Part shown: piece by piece, positions 10,200 through 19,350 of the stretch
How positions within the stretch are numbered: the stretch's first letter is position 1
Layout: each line of letters begins with the position of its first letter
From: Rhodococcus sp. 14-2483-1-2
GTDB taxonomy: Bacteria > Actinomycetota > Actinomycetes > Mycobacteriales > Mycobacteriaceae
Direction: 5' to 3'
DNA: 64,000 bases
Assembly (NCBI RefSeq): GCF_002259405.1
Contig: NZ_NPFW01000002.1
Location: 124,001-188,000 of the forward strand
The notes under the pieces: model-generated
Seen by the model: only the letters and a program-made list of their open reading frames with translations
What the model was told of the DNA's origin: nothing
Database searches by the model: none
Position numbers and translations under genes: made by a program

Positions 10200-11402
10200 C
10201 TAGACCGTCGCCTCCCCTACGCGAGCGCCGACGAACCGTCGTCGGACGCGTCCACGAACGCCGGTGACGACTTCGTAGCTGATCGTGTCGAGCGCATCCG
10301 CCCAATCCTGAGCGTGCGCCTCTCCCCTGTCCCCTGATCCGAACAGTAGCGCCTCGTCGCCGACCGCGACACCCGAGCGGTCACCACCGAGATCGACGAC
10401 GAACTGGTCCATGCACACTCGCCCCACCGAGGGATAGCGACGACCTGCGATGGTCACCTCGAACCGCCCGCTGAGGCGGCGAACGACCCCGTCGGCGTAT
10501 CCGAGAGCGACGAGTGCGACCACGGTGTCGGCAGGAGCGGTCCAGGTGTAGCCGTAGGACACAGATTCACCTTCGCTCACCTTCTTGATGTTCGCCACCT
10601 GCGCCGACAGCGTCATGACCGGGCGCAACCCGAACGTTCCCAGCTCGGGCACCGGCGACAAGCCGTACAGAGCAATACCCGGGCGGACCATGTCGAAACC
10701 GAGATCGGGTCTGGTCAGCGTGGCTGCAGAGTTGGACAGGTGCACGACGGCGGGAGGCGTTCCGCGCCGGGTCGCGCGCCGCACCGCGTCGCGGAGCCGC
10801 TCGGCCTGGGCGTCGTTGGCGGGGTGCCCCGGTTCGTCGGAGCAGGCCAGATGCGAGAACATTCCCGTCAACCGCACAGTTCCCTCCGCGACGGCGGCCG
10901 CCGTACCGTCCAGGACTGCATCGAGATCCGATTCCGGGACCCCGTTGCGATTGAGTCCGGTGTCGATCTTGAGCGAGAGATCAGCGGTGGAACCGACTCG
11001 GCGTGCCGCTTCGACCACAGCATCGAGCTGGGCCGCCGTGGACACCCCGATCCCTACCTGCCCGGTGATCGCCGCAGCGAAATCGGAGTCCGTTCGGTGC
11101 AACCACGCCAACACCGGGACCGTCACACCCGCAGCGCGGAGTTCGAGGGCCTCACCGATGGTGGTGACGCCGAGCTCCTGTGCACCGGCTGCCACTGCGG
11201 CGTGTGCGACCTCGACGGCACCGTGGTTGTATCCGTCTGCCTTGAGGACCGCCATCACGGCGGCGTCCCCGGCGAACCGCTGCAACACGCGGACGTTGTG
11301 AGCCACTGCGTCGAGGTCCACGGACGCCACAGCACCCGAACCCGTCCGAGGATCGGTCCTCTCGTCGCCGCAGCCGATACTCACAACATTCGATAGTGCC
11401 AT
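10200..11402 (-). CDS. alr: Alanine racemase
   Basis: This PLP enzyme interconverts L- and D-alanine for peptidoglycan. The catalytic Lys is in MAVLKADGYNHG (Lys54), and the second catalytic Tyr lies in the YGYTW segment in the C-terminal half. RVCMDQFVVDLG is also typical. The length of 400 residues is normal; the first 20 residues are a variable extension, and the ATG has weak Shine-Dalgarno support, so a shorter form is possible. It lies upstream of the hydrolase by three bases. Confidence 0.96.
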   Translation of the reverse strand: MALSNVVSIGCGDERTDPRTGSGAVASVDLDAVAHNVRVLQRFAGDAAVMAVLKADGYNHGAVEVAHAAVAAGAQELGVTTIGEALELRAAGVTVPVLAWLHRTDSDFAAAITGQVGIGVSTAAQLDAVVEAARRVGSTADLSLKIDTGLNRNGVPESDLDAVLDGTAAAVAEGTVRLTGMFSHLACSDEPGHPANDAQAERLRDAVRRATRRGTPPAVVHLSNSAATLTRPDLGFDMVRPGIALYGLSPVPELGTFGLRPVMTLSAQVANIKKVSEGESVSYGYTWTAPADTVVALVALGYADGVVRRLSGRFEVTIAGRRYPSVGRVCMDQFVVDLGGDRSGVAVGDEALLFGSGDRGEAHAQDWADALDTISYEVVTGVRGRVRRRFVGARVGEATV

Positions 11403-11482
11403 CCGAGCCGCCGATACGACGGATCAGGGTGCCACAACTCGTGACACACCCGGCATCGGACGTGGGCCACGCACGACCACGG

Positions 11483-12916
11483 TCAGACTGTGAGCGAGCG
11501 CACGGTCCGGATGGCGTCTGGGATGGACTCACACAGTGGACTCGCAGAAATGGGCGCTGCGAACTCTCCGTCCGATCCGTGAGCCGCACGGGCCGCGGCC
11601 AGTGCGTGAACCTTCGCGCCGCAGGCAGCCGCAGTGGACGGTGCCATTCCCGACGCGAGCAGCGCCCCGAGAATGCCCGACAGTACGTCGCCCGAACCGG
11701 CGGTCGATGCAGCCGATCCCCCGGCATCGTTGACGAACGTGGTGCCGTCCGCATCGGCGACGATCGTCGCTCGCCCCTTGAGGAGAACGGTGACGCCCCA
11801 ACGCGCGGCGAGATCTCGAACCGATCCCACTCGGTCGGGTGCGGGGTCGGATCCGGTCAGGCGCGCGAACTCCCCGGCATGCGGGGTCAGCAGAGTCGGT
11901 GCGGTGCGTCCGGCGACCCAGCGTTCGTTGCGTGCGAGGATCGTGAGCGCATCCGCGTCGACGACGACCGGCAGATCCGTCTCCAGCACTCGACGCACGA
12001 TCTCCGCCGAATCCTCGTCGGTGCCGAAACCGGGACCGACCACCCACGCCTGCACCTTTCCCGCCGCGTCGAGGTCCGGGGCGGCAACGACCTCCGGACA
12101 GTGCGAAACGACTTCTGCCCCTGCGCTTCCCACGTAGCGGACCATTCCGGAGGTGGCCGCGACCGCCGCACCGACACAGAGCAGTGCGGCACCGGGGAAC
12201 GTGGCACTACCGGCCAGGACACCCACCACGCCCTGCGAGTACTTGTCGTCCGAGGCCGACGGGATCGGCCACACCCGTCCGACGTCGGACGGCTCGAACG
12301 ACGCCATCGCAGGTGCCGGCAGATCCAGGCCGATGTCCACGAGTTCGATTCGGCCACACCGAGGTACGGCCAGCACGTGAACCGGCTTGCGGGCACCGAA
12401 CGTCACCGTCACCTCGGCCGTCACCGCCGGCCCCGGCGCGGCACCGGTCTCCGCATCGACTCCACTGGGAACGTCCACGGCCACGATCGGGGCGGTGATC
12501 CGCTCGACCACCGCAGCAGCATCGGGCCGCAGCGGGCCCTTGCCGGAGATCCCCACGATGGCGTCGACCACGATGTCCGCCGGTCCGCACCGAGTCACCA
12601 CACGTCCGCCGGACGATCGCAGGGCCTTGAGGCCCTCGGCGTGCACCCGCGTCGGGTCGAGCAGCAGAGCCGACACCGAGACACCGCGTCGACGCAGATA
12701 CGCCCCCGCCCACAGACCGTCGCCGCCGTTGTCTCCCGTGCCCACCAGAATCGTCACGCGGCGTCCCGCGACGCCGCCCGTGCGCACCGTGAGCTCGGCT
12801 GCCACCACAGCGGCCAAACCATAGGCGGCGCGACGCATGAGAACGCCGTTCGGCAGGGAATTCAGTAGCGGCGCTTCCGCATTCCGAATCTGCTCGGGTG
12901 TGTAGTAGCCGCGCAT
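11483..12916 (-). CDS. nnr: Bifunctional NAD(P)H-hydrate epimerase / ADP-dependent dehydratase
   Basis: The 477-residue protein repairs hydrated NADH and NADPH. The N-terminal epimerase domain (about 1-205) has GTGDNGGDGLWAG and VVDAIVGISGKG. The C-terminal kinase-like dehydratase domain (about 225-470) has VVDADALT, LLTPHAGEFARL and AGSGDVLSGILGALL. Fusion of the two domains is the usual bacterial form. It follows glmS by eight bases, so the two are likely co-transcribed. Confidence 0.94.
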   Translation of the reverse strand: MRGYYTPEQIRNAEAPLLNSLPNGVLMRRAAYGLAAVVAAELTVRTGGVAGRRVTILVGTGDNGGDGLWAGAYLRRRGVSVSALLLDPTRVHAEGLKALRSSGGRVVTRCGPADIVVDAIVGISGKGPLRPDAAAVVERITAPIVAVDVPSGVDAETGAAPGPAVTAEVTVTFGARKPVHVLAVPRCGRIELVDIGLDLPAPAMASFEPSDVGRVWPIPSASDDKYSQGVVGVLAGSATFPGAALLCVGAAVAATSGMVRYVGSAGAEVVSHCPEVVAAPDLDAAGKVQAWVVGPGFGTDEDSAEIVRRVLETDLPVVVDADALTILARNERWVAGRTAPTLLTPHAGEFARLTGSDPAPDRVGSVRDLAARWGVTVLLKGRATIVADADGTTFVNDAGGSAASTAGSGDVLSGILGALLASGMAPSTAAACGAKVHALAAARAAHGSDGEFAAPISASPLCESIPDAIRTVRSLTV

Positions 12917-12924
12917 GCCGAGCG

Positions 12925-14787
12925 CTATTCGACGGTGACGGACTTGGCCAGGTTGCGCGGCTTGTCCACGTCGTAGCCGCGCGCCTGAGCCACCTCGGCG
13001 GCGAACACCTGCAGTGGGATGGTCGACAACAACGGCTGCAGCAGCGTCGACGCAGCCGGGATCTCGATCAAGTTGTCCGCGAAAGGCCGCACTGCCTCGT
13101 CGCCCTCTTCGGCGATGACGACCGTTCGCGCACCACGCGCCTGGATCTCGCGAATGTTGCTCAGCATCTTCGAGTGCAACACCGCCCGACCCTTGGGCGA
13201 GGGCATCACGATGATCACCGGCACACCGTCCTCGATGAGCGCGATCGGACCGTGCTTGAGCTCGCCGGCCGCGAAGCCCTCCGCGTGCATGTACGCCAGC
13301 TCCTTGAGCTTGAGCGCACCTTCGAGAGCAACCGGATAGCCGACGTGTCGGCCGAGGAACAGAATCGTCGTGGCCGTCGAGAGCTCTCGCGCGAGCGCCC
13401 TAACCGGCTCGACAGTCTCGAGCACCCGTTGCACCAACTCGGGCATCGCTTCGAGTTCGGCGAATTCACGGGCGACCTCGTCGGGATACTTGGTGCCGCG
13501 AGCCTGCGCCAACGCCAGACCGACCAGATAGTTCGCGGTCACCTGGGCGAGAAAGGCCTTGGTCGACGCGACGCCGATCTCCGGACCGGCCCGCGTGTAG
13601 AGGACGGCGTCGGCCTCCCGCGGAATCTGCGAGCCGTTGGTGTTGCAGACCGCGAGAACACGCGCCTTCTGATCCTTGGCGTGCCGAACGGCTTCGAGGG
13701 TGTCCGCGGTCTCGCCGGACTGCGAGATGGCCACGACGAGGGTCGAACGATCGAGAACCGGGTCGCGATAACGGAATTCGCTGGCCAGTTCCACCTCGAC
13801 CGGCAACCGGGTCCAGTGCTCGATCGCATATTTGGCAAGCAGGCCCGAGTGGTACGCGCTACCGCAGGCAACGACGAACACCTTGTCGACGTCGCGCAGT
13901 TCCTGATCGGACAGTCGCTGCTCGTCGAGCACGATTCGACCGTTGTCGAAGTGACCGAGCAACGTGTCCGCCACAGCGGCGGGCTGCTCCTGGATCTCCT
14001 TGAGCATGAAGTAGTCGTGGCCGCCCTTCTCGGCGGCTGCCAGATCCCAGTCGATTCGGAACGGACGCCCCTGCGCCTCGTTGCCCTCGAAATCGCTGAT
14101 GTCGTAGCCGTCGGCGGTGATGACGACGACCTGATCCTGGCCGAGCTCGACGGCGTCGCGCGTGTGCTCGATGAAGGCAGCCACGTCCGACCCGAGGAAC
14201 ATTTCGCCCTCGCCGACACCGAGTACCAGGGGCGTGGAGCGACGAGCCGCGACGATCGTGTCCGCGTGATCGGAATGGGTGAACACCAGAGTGAACGCAC
14301 CCTCGAGACGACGCAGAACAGCTTTGGCGCTGGCCACGAAGTCGCCCGCGGTCGGACCCTCGGCGTAGGCACGCGAGACGAGGTGCACTGCGACCTCGGT
14401 GTCGGTATCGGACAGGAACTCGATCCCGACCGCTTCCAGTTCGGCACGCAGCGGACCGAAGTTCTCGATGATGCCGTTGTGGACCACGGCGACCGTGCCG
14501 GACGCGTCCCGATGGGGATGGGCGTTGCGATCGGTGGGACGGCCGTGCGTCGCCCACCGGGTGTGGCCCATGCCGGTCGTGCCGACGAATGTATCGGTGC
14601 CGATGTCGTCCAATTCGGCTTCGAGATTCGCCAGTCGACCTGCCTTGCGCTCGACGGCTGTCGCTCCCGCACCGTCCAGAATTGCGATGCCAGCGGAGTC
14701 GTAGCCCCGATATTCCATACGCCGAAGCGCTTCGACCACCACACCCAGAGCTGGGCGGTGGCCGACGTAACCCACGATTCCGCACAT
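12925..14787 (-). CDS. glmS: Glutamine--fructose-6-phosphate aminotransferase (isomerizing)
   Basis: GlmS makes glucosamine-6-phosphate, the first committed step to UDP-GlcNAc. I chose the ATG that places Cys directly after Met (MCGIVGYVG), because that Cys is the N-terminal nucleophile of the glutaminase domain. HTRWATHG follows. Two SIS sugar-binding domains (about 285-420 and 455-600) contain SQSGETADT and the C-terminal DKPRNLAKSVTVE. The product is 620 residues. GlmM, the next enzyme of the pathway, is encoded about 4.5 kb away on the same strand. Confidence 0.97.
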   Translation of the reverse strand: MCGIVGYVGHRPALGVVVEALRRMEYRGYDSAGIAILDGAGATAVERKAGRLANLEAELDDIGTDTFVGTTGMGHTRWATHGRPTDRNAHPHRDASGTVAVVHNGIIENFGPLRAELEAVGIEFLSDTDTEVAVHLVSRAYAEGPTAGDFVASAKAVLRRLEGAFTLVFTHSDHADTIVAARRSTPLVLGVGEGEMFLGSDVAAFIEHTRDAVELGQDQVVVITADGYDISDFEGNEAQGRPFRIDWDLAAAEKGGHDYFMLKEIQEQPAAVADTLLGHFDNGRIVLDEQRLSDQELRDVDKVFVVACGSAYHSGLLAKYAIEHWTRLPVEVELASEFRYRDPVLDRSTLVVAISQSGETADTLEAVRHAKDQKARVLAVCNTNGSQIPREADAVLYTRAGPEIGVASTKAFLAQVTANYLVGLALAQARGTKYPDEVAREFAELEAMPELVQRVLETVEPVRALARELSTATTILFLGRHVGYPVALEGALKLKELAYMHAEGFAAGELKHGPIALIEDGVPVIIVMPSPKGRAVLHSKMLSNIREIQARGARTVVIAEEGDEAVRPFADNLIEIPAASTLLQPLLSTIPLQVFAAEVAQARGYDVDKPRNLAKSVTVE

Positions 14788-14887
14788 GGACAATCAGGGT
14801 ACTCGGCGGGGCGCGCACGACCCATTCGCTCGGGTTGCCGTGTCCGGTGTCCCCCTGACGCGCCGCAGTTCGGTAGCGTCATCTCTC

Positions 14888-15748
14888 GTGGCGAAACCGA
14901 AGAAGCTGGCATCTGCTCTCTCCAAGCGCGGCCCGCACAAGGTGCTCCGAGGCGACCTGGCCCTCGCCGGGCAACCCGGTGTCGTCTACACCCCCGCCGA
15001 GGGCTTCGGCCTGCCCGGCGTGGCCTTCGCACACGGCTGGATGCTGCGTCCCAGCCATTACACCGACACTCTGAAGCACTTGGCGTCCTGGGGCATCGTG
15101 GTTGCGGCACCGGACACCGAGCGCGGCCTCGTACCCTCGCACCGCGGACTCGCGACCGACCTGGGCACTGTGCTCGACATCATGACCGGCGTGCGTCTCG
15201 GCCCCGGCAACATCAGCGTGCATCCGGACAAACTCGCCACAGCAGGCCACGCGATGGGTGCCGGGACCGCTGTTCTCGCAGCCTCTCGGCGAGCGGACAT
15301 CAAGGCCGTAGCCGCACTGTTCCCGGCACCGACGGCACCGTCGTCCGAGGAGGCAGCCGCCGGACTTGCCATCCCCGGGCTCGTCGTCGGCGACAACTCG
15401 AACGCCGATTCGCTCACCGACAACTCACTCGCTCTCGCCCAGTCCTGGCGTGGACCGTCCGTGCTCCGACGAATCGACGGCTCGACGGCAGACGGATTCG
15501 TCGAAGGCAGGCGGATCCTCGGCGCACTGGGCATCAACAAGCCCGACCGCAAGACCCAACAACGCACCCGTGCCGTACTCACCGCGTTTCTGCTGTTCCA
15601 CCTGACAGGTGACTCCGACTACGAGGAGTTGGCCGGATCGGCAGGTGAGATCGACGGAACCAGAGCGGTCGATCCGCACGCGCCGCTCGACGCGCAGCCC
15701 AAGCCCAAGGCGTCCGCGTCGATCAAGGCCCTGCTCGGCCGGGGCTAG
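14888..15748 (+). CDS. Dienelactone-hydrolase-like alpha/beta hydrolase
   Basis: The 286-residue protein has an alpha/beta hydrolase outline: a His in VAFAHGWMLRP, a segment TAGHAMGAGTAVLAA in the nucleophile-elbow position, and IPGLVVGDNSNAD near the acid position. The elbow reads G-H-A-M-G, so the usual Ser or Cys nucleophile is replaced by Ala. This raises doubt about classical hydrolase activity. The GTG start begins AKPKKLASALSKRGPH; upstream residues lie in the glmS promoter region. It is divergent from glmS by 100 bases. The function is not known. Confidence 0.72.
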   Translation: MAKPKKLASALSKRGPHKVLRGDLALAGQPGVVYTPAEGFGLPGVAFAHGWMLRPSHYTDTLKHLASWGIVVAAPDTERGLVPSHRGLATDLGTVLDIMTGVRLGPGNISVHPDKLATAGHAMGAGTAVLAASRRADIKAVAALFPAPTAPSSEEAAAGLAIPGLVVGDNSNADSLTDNSLALAQSWRGPSVLRRIDGSTADGFVEGRRILGALGINKPDRKTQQRTRAVLTAFLLFHLTGDSDYEELAGSAGEIDGTRAVDPHAPLDAQPKPKASASIKALLGRG

Positions 15749-15770
15749 TCCCGTTTTTCACCGACCGGTG

Positions 15771-16040
15771 TCACACCAGCCAGGACCTCGGCCGTTCGTC
15801 GGGATCGGTCTCGACGTGCGGTGTGGGTGCTCGCCGGTCCAGGTGAGCCGGTTGCAGCACCGAATCCGACATCGACTCGACGTCGGAGTCCGCTCCGCTC
15901 GCCGTCGCTGAAATCCGTCCGCCTCGGTCCACTGCCGGGGCCTGTGCCCGACTCAACGCCTCGGCCGCCCGCGCCATCGCGATCCGGTGCTCATCGCGTA
16001 TTCGATGCAACTCCCGACGCCACGCACTGTCGGTGCTCAC
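15771..16040 (-). CDS. Small hypothetical protein, last gene of EspC-like operon
   Basis: An 89-residue protein begins with a GTG that overlaps the stop of the upstream gene (GTGA), so it is probably translated by coupling. The first 35 residues form a charged helix rich in Arg and Glu (RRELHRIRDEHRIAMARAAE), and the rest looks disordered. I do not recognise the family. Its position after two type VII secretion-like genes suggests a chaperone or co-substrate, but that is inference. Confidence 0.6.
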   Translation of the reverse strand: MSTDSAWRRELHRIRDEHRIAMARAAEALSRAQAPAVDRGGRISATASGADSDVESMSDSVLQPAHLDRRAPTPHVETDPDERPRSWLV

Positions 16041-17851
16041 AGCTCCCCTGCTTCACTCAGGCCTGCACCGCTACCCGTGTCGGCGGGTTGCGGATCGGTG
16101 ACCGGTCGATCCGCAACCACCGGATGCTGCACAGCAGGCTGCTCGGTGTCGGGTGCCTCGGGTGAGCACTGCGCCTGTGCATCCGAAACGGATTCGGACG
16201 GCGGCACAGGTGCGGTCGCAGGCGCAGGTTCGACCGCAGGAACCGGCCCGGAGGCAGGCTCCGGTTCGGCAGGCGGCACGGGTTCGGCAGGCGGCACGGG
16301 TTCCTCTGCCGCCGCGGATTCGGCCGCGGGCACCGGTTCGGTCGGCAACGGTGCAGCCGAGGCCGGTGCGTCCACCGCGTCGGCGACACCGGGAACTTCG
16401 ACGATCTCGGGTAGGCCGAACGGTCCGATTCCGAGCTCGAACGAGCGCGTTCCGAGTCCAGGAGTCTCGAGTTCGAGGGACACCGTGCCGTCGTGTTCGA
16501 GCGCGATGCGGGCCCGATGCCCGTCGAGCTCGGCCTCGAGATGGCCGCGCTCGTCGGTGGCCGCGGTCCACGACTGCTCGGGCTGCGGCAACGGAGTCGG
16601 TTCGGGTCGCTGGTCGCCACTCCCGTCCGGAGAAGCCTCCTCGGGGTTGCCGTCACCTGCCCGACTGTCGACGGCGGTGTCACCCGAGCTTTCGAGATCT
16701 CCGCCGTCGATCGTCTCGGTCAACGCGTTGTCGACTCGGTCGATGATCTCGGCGACCACTCGATCCACGAGCCCGTCGAGAGAATCCCCCAGCTCCTCAC
16801 CCACACCACCGTCGGCGGTGAGAGATCCGGCCGGATCCACGCTGTCTGCTCCGACGAGTGCGTTCTCGCCGGGCAGTGTCGCCACCGGTCCGGTCGCTGC
16901 GGGCCCGACAGCCGCCGGTACGACAGCCGCCGGTGCGGCTCCGAAAGCGGAAGGCGCGGAACCGATCCCGGCATGATCCGGGTCTGCGCAAGAGCCGTCG
17001 GGCCCCGGCCACCTCGCTGCTGCACCGGGTTCCATTGCCCAACCACGCTCGTCGAGTTCACCGAACGACGGCTCGTGGACACTGCCCAGAACGTCCACCA
17101 CCAACGCCAGACAGTTTCTGACGGCGATATCCGTAGCGGTGCACGCTGCCAGGACTGCCTCGCACGTACCCTGCACCCGCGGAACGAACTCGGTGTCGAT
17201 CCAGCGCCTGCAGCGTTCGGTCACCTCGGCGGCGAACTCGTCGGAGACATCGACGCTGCTCGCCCCGTCGTTCAGATCCTCGAACGCAGACGCCAATCGT
17301 GGGAACACCGACTCTCGATCCACCGGCAGGCACTCGATTCCCGACGCGAGCAGAATCGCATCGATCAGGTCCATGTCTTTGCCGTCCACTAGGTCGATGT
17401 CGAGGCCGCCGACGAGCTCTGCCTTGTCGGTCACTGCGTCACGGAGAACGTCGACGGCCGCACACATCGTCTGATGGGAATCTTCGATCGACGCGAGGAA
17501 CTGAGACGCCTTCTCCTGTTCGGCCGAAAGATAGGTCTGCACTGCCTCCCCTGCGTCACCGTGCCAGCGCAACTGCAGAACTCGGCGAAGTTGAATCTGT
17601 TCCTCGAGTTGATCGGCGAGTACTGCGGACACCGCCCCGACGGCGTCGGCATCGTTACCGAGCGCACCCAGGTTCAGTCCGCGCTGCTCGTCGTACCTGG
17701 CGCACATGTCCTGATACTGCGGAACTTCGACGCCCGGGACACGGCCGACCAGCGGCAGGAAACGCTCGAAGAACAGCAGTCCTTCTGCGTTCGCATCGAG
17801 AATCTCGTCGATCGACGCCCCGTCACCGGACGAGGCCGAAGGAAGTGTCAC
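16037..17851 (-). CDS. Large WXG-containing protein with acidic Pro-rich tail, putative type VII secretion partner
   Basis: The 604-residue protein starts at a GTG overlapping the stop of the EspC-like gene (GTGA). Its first 250 residues are helical and carry Trp-His-Gly at residues 96-98 in a WXG100-like helix turn (LRWHGDAGEAVQTYLS). The second half is acidic and rich in Ala, Pro and Glu, with a run of PPAEP-type repeats near residues 520-565. A small compact domain (about 445-500) lies between them. There is no signal peptide or membrane segment. The architecture recalls long partners of EspC- or PE/PPE-type substrates. I cannot assign it to a named family. Confidence 0.68.
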   Translation of the reverse strand: MTLPSASSGDGASIDEILDANAEGLLFFERFLPLVGRVPGVEVPQYQDMCARYDEQRGLNLGALGNDADAVGAVSAVLADQLEEQIQLRRVLQLRWHGDAGEAVQTYLSAEQEKASQFLASIEDSHQTMCAAVDVLRDAVTDKAELVGGLDIDLVDGKDMDLIDAILLASGIECLPVDRESVFPRLASAFEDLNDGASSVDVSDEFAAEVTERCRRWIDTEFVPRVQGTCEAVLAACTATDIAVRNCLALVVDVLGSVHEPSFGELDERGWAMEPGAAARWPGPDGSCADPDHAGIGSAPSAFGAAPAAVVPAAVGPAATGPVATLPGENALVGADSVDPAGSLTADGGVGEELGDSLDGLVDRVVAEIIDRVDNALTETIDGGDLESSGDTAVDSRAGDGNPEEASPDGSGDQRPEPTPLPQPEQSWTAATDERGHLEAELDGHRARIALEHDGTVSLELETPGLGTRSFELGIGPFGLPEIVEVPGVADAVDAPASAAPLPTEPVPAAESAAAEEPVPPAEPVPPAEPEPASGPVPAVEPAPATAPVPPSESVSDAQAQCSPEAPDTEQPAVQHPVVADRPVTDPQPADTGSGAGLSEAGEL

Positions 17852-18153
17852 CGGGGTGTCTCGATCGCGTATGCGGTGGCGTCGTCCTGTTGCTCGTACT
17901 CGTTCATCGCGGTGGTGAGGGCACCGGCAATGTCCTCGACCGAAGATCTCCATGCCCCGACTGCACGCCCGAGCCCGAGGTGCGCCTGGGAATAGGCAGC
18001 GCCCAGGTCGCCGTAGTTCCGTCCGGCCGCGGCTGCGCCGAAGCCCGCGTCGGCGACCGAATCGGCGGCATCACCGAGCGCCTCCGCCGACGACGCCAAT
18101 GCATCTGCCACGCCGCGAACTCGGTCCGCGTCCACCCGAACTCCGTCGCTCAT
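17848..18153 (-). CDS. EspC-like type VII secretion substrate
   Basis: The 101-residue protein fits the ESX-1 EspC-like (DUF2580) family: a helical hairpin starting VRVDADRVRGVADALASSAE and a late Trp in VGAWRSSVEDIA. The C-terminal YEQQD matches the YxxxD/E export signal that directs proteins to type VII machines. It opens a three-gene operon joined by GTGA overlaps. An ESX-4 locus only 4 kb away is the obvious candidate exporter. Confidence 0.78.
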   Translation of the reverse strand: MSDGVRVDADRVRGVADALASSAEALGDAADSVADAGFGAAAAGRNYGDLGAAYSQAHLGLGRAVGAWRSSVEDIAGALTTAMNEYEQQDDATAYAIETPR

Positions 18154-18305
18154 ACGTTCCCGTTCCCCCCTCGAAGTGCCCCTATCTCACTATGACGTGC
18201 GCCGACTCACATCGGTTCCACAGGGAGCGGTAACGTCCCGATGTGAAATGTCCGTAACAGGTACCTGAAGTGGCTGCACCAGCTGCTCACCGAACGAGGA
18301 GTCCC

Positions 18306-19346
18306 ATGCACATCGGAACGATGCTGAATTACAGCGGTGGTTTCAACGAGACCGTTGCCGAGGTCGCCGAGCTCGAGAAGGCAGGTCTCGACATCATTTT
18401 CGTGCCCGAGGCCTACTCGTTCGACGCCGTCAGCCAACTCGGATTCCTCGCAGCCAAGACGAGCACGATCAAGATCGCGTCCGGCATCTTCCAGATCTAC
18501 ACCAGGACACCGTCACTGACCGCCATGACCGCGGCCGGTCTCGACTACGTCTCCGAGGGTCGATTCGTACTCGGGCTCGGCGCATCGGGACCGCAGGTCG
18601 TCGAAGGTTTCCACGGCGTCAAGTACGACGCACCCATCGCCAGAACCCGCGAGGTCATCGAGATCTGCCGCCAGGTCTGGCGTCGTGAAAAGGTGCAGTA
18701 TCAGGGCAAGCACTATCAGATCCCGCTGCCGGCCGACCAGGGAACAGGCCTGGGCAAGCCGCTCAAGTTGATCAATCACCCTGTGCGCGATCGCATTCCG
18801 GTCGTCATTGCCGCGCTGGGCCCCAAGAACGTAGAGCTGACCGCCGAGATCGCCGAGGGCTGGCAGCCCATCTTCTACTTCCCGGAGAAGGCCGCCGACG
18901 TCTGGGGCGACTCTCTCGCGGCAGGCAAGGCCAAGCGTGATCCGTCGCTCGGCGAACTCCAGGTGTTCGCAAGTCCCACGCTGGCGATCGGCGAGGATGC
19001 CGAGAAGTACCTCCCCTGGGTCAAGCCGCACCTGGCGCTGTACATCGGCGGCATGGGAGCCAAGGGCAAGAACTTCTACAACTCCCTGGCTCAGCGATAC
19101 GGGTACGAGGCCGAGGCCGAGAAGATCCAGGACCTGTACCTGGCCGGCAAGAAGGAGGAGGCCGCTGCGGCGGTTCCCGACGAGCTCGCTCGCGCGGTCA
19201 ACCTCATCGGCCCGGAGAGCTTCGTCAAGGAGCGGGTCGCAGCCTTCGCCGAAGCGGGTGTCACCACTCTCAACGTCGCGCCGCTCGCCGAGAACACCGC
19301 AGGCCGCGTCGCACAGCTGACCGCACTGCGCGAACTGACCGCCTGA
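18306..19346 (+). CDS. LLM-class F420-dependent oxidoreductase
   Basis: The 346-residue protein is a luciferase-like TIM barrel, closely resembling mycobacterial Rv3520c-type enzymes. The start MHIGTMLNYSGGF is preceded by GAGGAG. Recognisable features are VPEAYSFDAVSQLG, the early strand KIASGIFQIYTRTP, GLGASGPQVVEGFHG (cofactor phosphate loop) and PVVIAALGPKNVELTAE. Such enzymes use coenzyme F420 to oxidise or reduce diverse substrates; the substrate here is unknown. It is divergent from the EspC-like operon and convergent with glmM, four bases apart. Confidence 0.88.
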   Translation: MHIGTMLNYSGGFNETVAEVAELEKAGLDIIFVPEAYSFDAVSQLGFLAAKTSTIKIASGIFQIYTRTPSLTAMTAAGLDYVSEGRFVLGLGASGPQVVEGFHGVKYDAPIARTREVIEICRQVWRREKVQYQGKHYQIPLPADQGTGLGKPLKLINHPVRDRIPVVIAALGPKNVELTAEIAEGWQPIFYFPEKAADVWGDSLAAGKAKRDPSLGELQVFASPTLAIGEDAEKYLPWVKPHLALYIGGMGAKGKNFYNSLAQRYGYEAEAEKIQDLYLAGKKEEAAAAVPDELARAVNLIGPESFVKERVAAFAEAGVTTLNVAPLAENTAGRVAQLTALRELTA

Positions 19347-19350
19347 GACG

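Noticed and set aside
12898-15612. A 904-codon plus-strand frame opposite glmS
   Set aside because: It is a shadow of glmS and of the hydrolase next to it; the real genes have complete family signatures.
16240-16330. Short tandem DNA repeats that could suggest a repeat array
   Set aside because: They encode the in-frame PPAEP-type protein repeats of the 604-aa protein; spacing and length do not fit CRISPR.
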